The notes beneath the pieces were generated by a model. It did not search any database. It saw only the letters and a list, made by a program, of their open reading frames with translations, and was not told the origin of the DNA. From JAWAAW01 sp038884575 (GTDB lineage: Archaea; Nanobdellota; Nanobdellia; Woesearchaeales; ARS49): a stretch of 9,333 bases of DNA. The translations under genes and the position numbers were made by a program. The stretch lies in assembly GCA_038884575.1 (NCBI GenBank), contig JAWABQ010000023.1, positions 1-9,333 on the forward strand. The letters run 5' to 3'. Shown in pieces: positions 1 through 5,521 of this stretch; within the stretch, counting starts at the first letter, position 1; every line of letters begins with the position of its first letter.

Positions 1-10
1 AAACGATAGT

Positions 11-18
11 TTTTTATT
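11..18 (+). promoter_or_regulatory. Possible TATA box of the envelope operon
   Basis: A T-rich TTTTTATT element is centred about 29.5 bases before the ATG at 44. It resembles the TTTTTATAC boxes seen near 4930 and 4955, which sit 27.5 bases before their start codons. If used, the first transcript would be leaderless or nearly so. The following 25 bases are pyrimidine-rich and contain no ribosome binding site. Only 43 bases of upstream sequence are visible, so an upstream gene in the same operon cannot be excluded. Confidence 0.3.
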
Positions 19-43
19 CTCTTTGTTTTCTTTTCATTTTCGC

Positions 44-1768
44 ATGAAAAGAGGGATAACGCTATTAACAGCAATACTCATTGCAGGAATGCTCATTCCT
101 GTTACTGAAGCAACAACAGTGGTCATTGACTCACAAGAATGGATAGATGTTTACAGCGGAATGCTCTATGCAAGACTTACCGGCAACCCCTCAATATTCT
201 TTACAAGCAAAAAATACATCACAATAATGCCAAACTTGTTGAGTCCTGGCGAAGAACTGATAATAATAGAGTCAGAAAGGTTGCCTTATGTAGCAAACGC
301 TGCAGGAACATTACGAAGACAGGGATACAATCCCAAGACAACAATATTCTCGCGAGGAGGCTATGCGATTAACCTTGAGCTTGCAAAAAACCTCAACATT
401 AACAAATTTATAATTGTAGACCCAACTTACGGGTTTAATGCAGTCTCTGTCGCGCCTTATGCAATAGCAACCAAGTCGTACGTGCTTTTTGCAGAAGACA
501 AAAATATAGACCAAGTATTCACTTACCTTGTATCACTCCCGAAAATTGAAAAACTAGTGATTTACGGCGCAGTTTCGGATACAGTGCTTAAAAAGCTTTC
601 AGCATTCTCGCCAGAAATAATAAACACAGGCAACAGGTACAAGGACAACATAGAAATCCTCAAGAGGTATTTCCAAATAAATCCCTCAACACCACAAGCA
701 ATACTCACGAGCGGAGAATTCCTTGAGCAAGAAATAATCGGCGGAGAACCAATAATTCTTGTGGGAAAGGAGAGAGTGGTCCAGAACACAATTGACTTTG
801 TGAAGAACAGCAACCTGAAAACAACAGTGCTTATAGGCAACGAACTCACAGGAACTGCAAAACTGCTCAAAGAACAAACCGGACGCCCTGTTTTTGTCAA
901 GCTGGGACAGGGAGTTCCGATGGGAGAGGCGCAATATGAACCAATAAAGGCATTGGACATGTTCTTCCTGCCAACGCTGAACATACAAGTTGACTTGGGA
1001 TACGTTCAGTACAACACCGTTGAGAAAAAGCTTGAAATTGTTTATAGAAATCGCGGCGTAAGAGCATTCCTTTCAGGAACAATCGGTTTGCTTGTTGATG
1101 GCAAGACTGTTGCAACAGTCGGTGACAAGGACGTCCAAACCCTTGAAAAGAATGAGACAAAAGGTATAAGGTATGATGTTGACCTTTCCGAATACATAAG
1201 CCAGAACAAGAAAATAACAGCAGACATACTCACTATTTACGGTGAATCCCCGGAAATAATGGACAGGGCAATAGCAGCACAAGTAGACGTGCGCGTAGGA
1301 AGTGCTGACGACCAATGTGAATTAAGACTAGGACCAGTCAGATTTGACGAGAGAACACAACGCATCTCAGTAGGTCTTGAAAACCCAACAAGTTCAGAAT
1401 GCTACTCCTCGATAAGCCTCATTGATGTCATAATTGAGGACAAAAAGCAAAACATCAATTATCCTGGCCAGGCATACATCCCGCCTGACACCAGGGAGAC
1501 ATTCAAGATAAAGCAGAGGATGACACCTGTTGACCTTGAGGACAACCCAACAGTCCATGTCAGGATACTTTACGGCGAGCGAGACGGCCTGCTGTTCAAG
1601 GTGATTGATGAGACAGTGCCGCTTGGCAGGTCAAGCGGTTATGCAGGAATAATCACGTTCGGAATCATCGCGGTTCTCCTGATAATAATCATAATACTAT
1701 TCGTGCTATGGCGCAAGACAAAAAATAAAAAATTAAGTCAGCATTTTGAATACCGCAAATGGAGATAA
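44..1768 (+). CDS. Membrane-anchored surface protein with CWB2-like triple repeat
   Basis: The 574-residue protein has a signal peptide (residues 1-23, ending VTEA), a large external part, one membrane helix (about 533-556) and a short basic cytoplasmic tail, so it should sit in the cell membrane facing outwards. Residues 25-290 look like three units of cell-wall-binding-repeat-2 type (PF04122 family). In each, a strand is followed by a helix and a second strand ending near a lysine: 25-57, 121-153 and 217-243. The second unit is clearest, with the core SVAPYAIATKSYVLFAEDK and then LVIYGAVSDTVLKKL. Residues about 310-425 and 425-530 look like two beta-sandwich domains. Only two cysteines (425, 453) and one usable N-glycosylation sequon (N370) are present. 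I chose ATG 44 over TTG 23 because it starts directly at the basic end of the signal peptide. The 3' end overlaps the next gene by 10 bases. The exact ligand is unknown; attachment to the S-layer or to glycans is inference. Confidence 0.85.
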   Translation: MKRGITLLTAILIAGMLIPVTEATTVVIDSQEWIDVYSGMLYARLTGNPSIFFTSKKYITIMPNLLSPGEELIIIESERLPYVANAAGTLRRQGYNPKTTIFSRGGYAINLELAKNLNINKFIIVDPTYGFNAVSVAPYAIATKSYVLFAEDKNIDQVFTYLVSLPKIEKLVIYGAVSDTVLKKLSAFSPEIINTGNRYKDNIEILKRYFQINPSTPQAILTSGEFLEQEIIGGEPIILVGKERVVQNTIDFVKNSNLKTTVLIGNELTGTAKLLKEQTGRPVFVKLGQGVPMGEAQYEPIKALDMFFLPTLNIQVDLGYVQYNTVEKKLEIVYRNRGVRAFLSGTIGLLVDGKTVATVGDKDVQTLEKNETKGIRYDVDLSEYISQNKKITADILTIYGESPEIMDRAIAAQVDVRVGSADDQCELRLGPVRFDERTQRISVGLENPTSSECYSSISLIDVIIEDKKQNINYPGQAYIPPDTRETFKIKQRMTPVDLEDNPTVHVRILYGERDGLLFKVIDETVPLGRSSGYAGIITFGIIAVLLIIIIILFVLWRKTKNKKLSQHFEYRKWR

Positions 1769-3399
1769 AAAAAATAGCTATCAAAGCCGCACCAGTCTCA
1801 ATCATCACAATTCTTACATTGCTAGCATTGCCAGCAATTGCAGAACTGCCTGATTATTGCAAGCCAGGAACACCAGCAGAAATAATGGCACAAGGAGGAA
1901 ACATCACATGGCTCAACATGTGCCTAAAACTGCAGACACAGCACTGGCAGGGCTATGCAGGCAGGATTTACTTCGGCACAGCACCGCAAACACCAAAATA
2001 CCTAAATGCAACCGGAAGCCTCGTAAACATTTCAAACATCAATTTTACAGTCCCTTGCGACAACCCAACAGGCGTCACTGGATTTATCATATTCAGCAAT
2101 TCAACAGAACCACCAATAGGACTGGTTCCGGGCGACTTAAGCATCCTTGACAAACTAAGTGGAAACGGTTCTGACAGCGGAAGTAAGACATTTACAGCAA
2201 TAAGCACGTTTGACTTCACAAGCGGTAGCATCACAAATGTTCCAACAACATTCACTTACGTCAACGAAGCCCCACAAAACACAGTCTTTAGAGAGGGATA
2301 TTTTAACCAAGGAGCAAACATTGTTTTCGCAACAACAATAGACATAAACATGATAGGTTACAATAGAAGTTATTTTGACTTTCAATCGTTGTTATTTGCC
2401 CCATACAAAAAAACAATTCCTTATTATTTGTTTGCGGACATAACATTCATTTGCCCACCACCGGGCCCGGGAGGGGGCTCAGGAGGATACCCTGGCGGTT
2501 GCATAGTCTACTGGGTATGCGACCCATGGGGGCCGTGCATGCCTGACGGCTACCAGTACAGAAACTGCTGGCCAAGATGGGCGTGCCCGAACATGACAGG
2601 CCGCCTAAAACCAGCTACAATTAGGGCATGCAGGATAGAACCACGTGAAGAACTGCCAGAAATAATCCCCGAAACAAAAATATTCCGACCGGGCTTCCTG
2701 GGAAACCTCTCGCTGAATTTAACCCCTGACCTTGCATACATCCTTGAGCCAAAAATAATGAATGGAACCTTTGCAAACTGGAATTACTTATCCCTTGAAG
2801 ACATAACCTATGAAGTAACAACACCAATAATTTATACCGCATTCTCAGAAGCCCACCCATACCCAATGATTTTATGGAACTCAATGCTTGGGGGCTGGAA
2901 AGACCACGGGCCTGCAGAAGCAAGACCAATGCATTTCAAAGTTTATCCGCCTGCGCCTTTGCTAGTACTCAGGCCAAGAACCATTGAGCCCTACAACTTC
3001 ACAATCATCCCGCCTGTCATGCAGCCCAAAACTGTTGATATTGGTGTGAGCGCGTATTCAGGACCGTCAAGGGTCAAGTCAACAATTGCCCCATTAATTG
3101 TTGAAGTGCACCCGTTCCAGGTAGCTGCAGAATGGACCCAGGCTGGCGTGATAACGCTTTATTTTGTTGTTGATAACCGAGGAAAGAAAGAGAAAAGAAT
3201 AAATATTGAGTTTGACCTGAACAGGGGCAAGAGCACCCTTGAGTCAGAAATGCTTGGACTGCTCAAACTCCCTACTGACTCAGTCACGATTTATGCACAC
3301 GAATATAGGCTTGGAAAAAAGGCAATGAGTGCAGACAGGGTTGAGGCAAGGCTTTACACAAAGGAAAAAACGCTCAAGGCAGGATACTTGTTGAGGTGA
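1759..3399 (+). CDS. Secreted sequon-rich protein with TSP1-like cysteine module
   Basis: The 546-residue protein starts with a signal peptide (residues 1-28, ending PAIA before E29) and has no second clear membrane helix, so it is probably secreted or held by partners. A Pro/Gly-rich hinge (232-247) leads into a six-cysteine module at 248-291 (C248, C254, C260, C270, C276, C291). Its order W-x-C-x2-W-x2-C-x3-G-x-Q-x-R-x-C and later KP-x5-C resembles thrombospondin type 1 repeats and similar modules I know from DPANN surface proteins. Three further cysteines (34, 55, 100) lie in the N-terminal domain and one (232) in the hinge. I count 12 non-proline N-x-S/T sequons (N48, 83, 90, 95, 114, 136, 202, 278, 316, 320, 335, 413), which fits heavy N-glycosylation. 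Residues about 445-546 look like a beta-sandwich domain. The ATG lies inside the preceding gene (10-base overlap) and has no obvious ribosome binding site, which suggests translational coupling. The function is unknown; a structural surface role is inference. Confidence 0.85.
   Translation: MEIKKIAIKAAPVSIITILTLLALPAIAELPDYCKPGTPAEIMAQGGNITWLNMCLKLQTQHWQGYAGRIYFGTAPQTPKYLNATGSLVNISNINFTVPCDNPTGVTGFIIFSNSTEPPIGLVPGDLSILDKLSGNGSDSGSKTFTAISTFDFTSGSITNVPTTFTYVNEAPQNTVFREGYFNQGANIVFATTIDINMIGYNRSYFDFQSLLFAPYKKTIPYYLFADITFICPPPGPGGGSGGYPGGCIVYWVCDPWGPCMPDGYQYRNCWPRWACPNMTGRLKPATIRACRIEPREELPEIIPETKIFRPGFLGNLSLNLTPDLAYILEPKIMNGTFANWNYLSLEDITYEVTTPIIYTAFSEAHPYPMILWNSMLGGWKDHGPAEARPMHFKVYPPAPLLVLRPRTIEPYNFTIIPPVMQPKTVDIGVSAYSGPSRVKSTIAPLIVEVHPFQVAAEWTQAGVITLYFVVDNRGKKEKRINIEFDLNRGKSTLESEMLGLLKLPTDSVTIYAHEYRLGKKAMSADRVEARLYTKEKTLKAGYLLR
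3393..3399 (+). promoter_or_regulatory. Strong ribosome binding site for the 58-aa protein
   Basis: GAGGTGA matches the archaeal Shine-Dalgarno core and lies 7 bases before the ATG at 3407. Its last three bases are the stop codon of the preceding gene, so termination and reinitiation are physically linked. The same heptamer at the same spacing precedes the next microprotein. Confidence 0.85.
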
Positions 3400-3406
3400 A
3401 AACAAA

Positions 3407-3583
3407 ATGTACATTTTCGGGATTGACGTGCAGCTTAACATCCTTGTATTGCTGAACCTTTTGGCTGCGCTTGTTGAATTATTCCTTGTCTGGAGGATAA
3501 TGAAGAAGCTCAGGAAGAAGGCAGAGCACAAGGCAGCCCAGCGGGAACTGGAGGATGAATGGGAAGAGGTGAGCGGTGAATGA
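3407..3583 (+). CDS. 58-residue single-pass membrane microprotein
   Basis: The product has a short N-terminal motif (FGIDVQL, residues 4-10), one hydrophobic helix (about 11-30, with an internal Glu at 24), a basic patch (KKLRKK, 33-38) and a polar, acid-rich tail (39-58). The positive-inside rule predicts the N terminus outside and the charged tail in the cytoplasm. The start is fixed by a GAGGTGA ribosome binding site 7 bases upstream. The stop overlaps the next ATG as ATGA. It lies in the operon of the two large envelope proteins, so a role in anchoring, assembling or signalling from the surface complex is plausible but inferred. I recognise no named family. The N-terminal motif recurs in the following microprotein. 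Confidence 0.8.
   Translation: MYIFGIDVQLNILVLLNLLAALVELFLVWRIMKKLRKKAEHKAAQRELEDEWEEVSGE
3566..3572 (+). promoter_or_regulatory. Strong ribosome binding site for the 33-aa protein
   Basis: GAGGTGA lies 7 bases before the ATG at 3580, inside the coding region of the 58-residue protein. Sequence and spacing are identical to the site at 3393-3399. This is the main support for translation of so short a frame. Confidence 0.8.
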
Positions 3584-3681
3584 TACTCTTCGGGCTTAAC
3601 CTTCCACTTGCTGAAATTATTGCAGTCCTGCATGTGCTGATAATCATTATGCTGTTCAAGATCCTGCGGAGAATAAGGTAA
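3580..3681 (+). CDS. 33-residue single-pass membrane microprotein
   Basis: This very short protein starts MILFGLNLPL, continues as one hydrophobic helix (about 11-27) and ends in a basic tail (KILRRIR). It shares the pattern F-G-[IL]-[DN]-x2-L, a helix with L-[NH]-[LV]-L and a basic end with the 58-residue protein before it, so the two look like paralogues. The second lacks the acidic cytoplasmic tail. ATGA overlap with the upstream stop and a perfect GAGGTGA seven bases upstream indicate coupled translation. Its TAA abuts, without a spacer, the TAA of the convergent glutamate dehydrogenase gene. The function is unknown; a membrane partner of the envelope proteins is inferred from position only. 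Confidence 0.7.
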   Translation: MILFGLNLPLAEIIAVLHVLIIIMLFKILRRIR

Positions 3682-4902
3682 TTACCAGCCGCGCAATTCC
3701 ATTGCCTTTGCTATCCTTTCAAGCGCAAGCACGTTTGCAGCAAGCCTATAAGAAATCTTGTGCTTTTGCGCTGTTGCGTGCACATCATCAAATGCCTTTG
3801 CCATCAGGCTCTCAAGCCGTTTGTCCACTTCCTCAAGAGACCAGTAATAGCCTGATAAATTCTGAACCCACTCAAAATAACTTACCGTGACACCACCTGC
3901 ATTTGCAAGAATGTCAGGAATCACAATAATGCCTTTTGAGTTAAGGACTTCATCTGCCTCGGGCGTTGTGGGCCCATTTGCCATCTCAAGGATTAATTTT
4001 GCCTTTATTGCGCCAGCATTTAGTCCAGTAATGACATTCTCCAAAGCACACGGTGCCAGAATATCAACAGGCAACGTTAAAATTTCCTCGTTTGTGATGT
4101 TTTTTGCTCCAGGGAAGTCCTTTACAGTGCCTGTTTTTTCCTTTTGCTCCAACACTTTTGGTACGTCAAGCCCTTTTTCGTTGTAAATCCCGCCTTTTGA
4201 GTCAGAAACAGCAACAACCCTGAATTTCTCATTGTGGAGTATTTCTGCAAGCCAGCCGCCCACATTTCCAAGCCCCTGTATTGCGACTGTGTTGTGCTTC
4301 AGCTTGTTTGCCTTCATTGCCTCGCGAAGCACAAAAAATCCGCCCTGCGAGGTTGCCTTGTCCCTCCCAAGCGAGCCGCCAAGCTCCAACGGCTTTCCTG
4401 TAATCACAGCAGGCTCTTTTTTTCCAGTGATTTTTTCATATTCGTCAAGCACCCATGCCATTATCTGGCCGTCTGTGTTTACATCAGGTGCAGGAACATC
4501 CTTCCACGCGCCAATGTGCGGAGCCATTGCCTTTGCCCAGCCCCTTGATACTGCTTCAAGTTCTTCCTTAGTCATTTCTTTTGGATTGCACGCAACACCG
4601 CCTTTTCCGCCGCCATAAGGAATGTCAGCAACAGCGCACTTCAATGACATCCACGTTGCCAATGCCTTTACTTCATCAATGTCAACCTTTGGGTGGAACC
4701 TGATTCCTCCCTTGTAGGGCCCCCTTGCAGAATTGTGTTGCACCCTGTAGCCCTCGTATTTTTTCCCTGCAGCGTGGATTGTGAACTGGTGGATTTGCTC
4801 TGGTTTTTTTATCTTCTCAAAGATTTCGTCCTTGACAGCAGCATACTGGTTTGCCTGTTCAAGGTTCTTTATCGCGTTTTCAAAAGGGTTTGGCTTTCCC
4901 AC
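3682..4902 (-). CDS. gdhA: Glutamate dehydrogenase, NAD(P)-dependent
   Basis: The enzyme interconverts glutamate and 2-oxoglutarate plus ammonia in the cytoplasm, linking nitrogen and carbon metabolism. The 406-residue length is close to that of hexameric archaeal and bacterial enzymes. Numbered from the GTG at 4902, visible motifs are the substrate lysine K88 (SLKCAV), the catalytic lysine K100 (PYGGGKGG), D140 (PAPD), the Rossmann motif GLGNVG (210-215), D234 in AVSDSKGGIY and the family block ILANAGGVTVSYFEWVQN (331-348). I prefer GTG 4902 to the longer start at 4968. It places MGKPNPFENAIKNLEQ where homologues such as the Pyrococcus enzyme begin, and it lies 27.5 bases from a TATA box, giving a leaderless transcript. 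The longer start would put 22 unusual residues over that box. Cofactor preference cannot be read safely. The gene is divergent from a small secreted protein gene and convergent, with no spacer, to the envelope operon. Confidence 0.97.
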   Translation of the reverse strand: MGKPNPFENAIKNLEQANQYAAVKDEIFEKIKKPEQIHQFTIHAAGKKYEGYRVQHNSARGPYKGGIRFHPKVDIDEVKALATWMSLKCAVADIPYGGGKGGVACNPKEMTKEELEAVSRGWAKAMAPHIGAWKDVPAPDVNTDGQIMAWVLDEYEKITGKKEPAVITGKPLELGGSLGRDKATSQGGFFVLREAMKANKLKHNTVAIQGLGNVGGWLAEILHNEKFRVVAVSDSKGGIYNEKGLDVPKVLEQKEKTGTVKDFPGAKNITNEEILTLPVDILAPCALENVITGLNAGAIKAKLILEMANGPTTPEADEVLNSKGIIVIPDILANAGGVTVSYFEWVQNLSGYYWSLEEVDKRLESLMAKAFDDVHATAQKHKISYRLAANVLALERIAKAMELRGW

Positions 4903-4924
4903 GGCAAGGACTTGCCTCTGGGCT

Positions 4925-4933
4925 GTATAAAAA
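4925..4933 (-). promoter_or_regulatory. TATA box for glutamate dehydrogenase
   Basis: On the minus strand this reads TTTTTATAC. The eight-base TTTTTATA core is centred 27.5 bases before the GTG at 4902, the distance expected from TATA box to transcription start. The transcript should therefore begin at or very near the start codon. It is the mirror image of the box at 4952-4960. Confidence 0.7.
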
Positions 4934-4951
4934 GTTATCGTTTGGAAAACA

Positions 4952-4960
4952 TTTTTATAC
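4952..4960 (+). promoter_or_regulatory. TATA box for the cysteine-repeat protein
   Basis: TTTTTATAC has its eight-base core centred 27.5 bases before the ATG at 4983, which predicts a leaderless transcript. A purine-rich GGAAAACA just upstream could serve as a TFB recognition element. Only 18 bases separate this box from the opposing one at 4925-4933. Confidence 0.7.
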
Positions 4961-4982
4961 TCACGCACGAAAACAAAGCATC

Positions 4983-5243
4983 ATGAGGCATTTGGTAATT
5001 GCGATTGTCGGCATTGTCCTTGTTATTGCCCTTGCCGGCACTGTTTTGTCCCAGGGCAAGAGGATTGAGTGCCTTAATGCGTGCAGGGCAGACGGCGATG
5101 CCTGCGCCGAGAAGGTTTACAGGGCAGACGCCTCGTGCACAGCAGAGAAAACAGTGTGCGACAGCGTCAAGACCACTGCGCTGAGAAGGTGCCAGGCAGA
5201 CTATGACATCTGCCGGTTTCAGTGCGACCTTCCGCCTTTCTGA
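4983..5243 (+). CDS. 86-residue secreted protein with 18-residue cysteine repeat
   Basis: The product has a signal peptide or N-terminal membrane helix (residues 1-24, ending TVLSQ) and a 60-residue mature part with eight cysteines at 30, 34, 41, 52, 59, 70, 77 and 81. The gaps are x3, x6, x10, x6, x10, x6, x3. Three units start at C34, C52 and C70 and share C-x-A-[DE]-x3-C (CRADGDAC, CTAEKTVC, CQADYDIC), so the repeat length is 18 residues, or five alpha-helical turns. All cysteines would line one face of a helix. Outside the cell they might form disulfides, as in helical hairpins with twin Cx3C motifs; metal binding by a cysteine stripe is the alternative. I do not recognise a named family. 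The start is supported by a TATA box 27.5 bases upstream. The gene diverges from glutamate dehydrogenase and ends two bases before the stop of the convergent 71-residue membrane protein gene. Confidence 0.85.
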   Translation: MRHLVIAIVGIVLVIALAGTVLSQGKRIECLNACRADGDACAEKVYRADASCTAEKTVCDSVKTTALRRCQADYDICRFQCDLPPF

Positions 5244-5245
5244 GC

Positions 5246-5461
5246 TTATTGCACCCTTTGCTCTTGCCTTGGCATCATCACCTGGACTGCCATAAGCAGC
5301 ACTCCAAGGACTATGCAGGCGACTGATGCAATCCATGCATAAGCGCCCATGAGGAGCTCAAATATCATAAATATCTTGAACTGCAGCCCCATCATTGGCA
5401 GTACAAGCGAGCCCACTCCCAAAATCAAAAGCAATAAAGCCAATCCTGTAAGTTTTGCCAT
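5246..5461 (-). CDS. Small membrane protein of unknown function
   Basis: The 71-residue product has two strongly hydrophobic segments (about 5-24 and 39-62), joined by a partly hydrophobic stretch (LQFKIFMIFELL, 26-37), and a short polar C-terminal tail with two Arg and three Gln. It is an integral membrane protein. No catalytic motif or known family is visible. An AAGGT element shortly before the ATG could be a ribosome binding site. The gene lies 60 bases downstream of fttA on the same strand, so it could be the last gene of that operon or be read from its own TATA-like element at 5501-5508. Length, hydrophobicity and lack of a competing frame support it as real, but nothing fixes its role. 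Confidence 0.7.
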   Translation of the reverse strand: MAKLTGLALLLLILGVGSLVLPMMGLQFKIFMIFELLMGAYAWIASVACIVLGVLLMAVQVMMPRQEQRVQ

Positions 5462-5500
5462 TATCTACCTTCTAGTGATAATACTGGAAGTGAGGGGGTC

Positions 5501-5508
5501 TTTTTAAA
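5501..5508 (-). promoter_or_regulatory. Possible TATA box for the 71-aa membrane protein
   Basis: On the minus strand the sequence reads TTTAAAAA, centred about 43 bases before the ATG at 5461. Transcription would start near 5477, leaving a leader of roughly 16 bases that includes an AAGGT element. It lies in the 60-base gap after fttA. The match to a TATA box is only moderate. Confidence 0.4.
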
Positions 5509-5521
5509 GGTAGTGAAGAAC

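Noticed and set aside
23..43. TTG start seven codons upstream of the first surface protein
   Set aside because: It would add seven residues before a complete signal peptide, and no ribosome binding site or box supports it. ATG 44 is better.
4232..4618. 128-codon open frame antisense to gdhA
   Set aside because: It mirrors conserved gdhA codons and has no ribosome binding site or protein-like pattern.
4903..4968. 22-residue N-terminal extension of glutamate dehydrogenase from a GTG at 4968
   Set aside because: The extension overlaps the gene's own TATA box, and homologues begin near GTG 4902.
5491..5505. GGGGGTCTTTTT as a plus-strand terminator
   Set aside because: There is no hairpin before the short T-run, and it lies beyond a convergent gene, 250 bases from the only plus-strand stop nearby.
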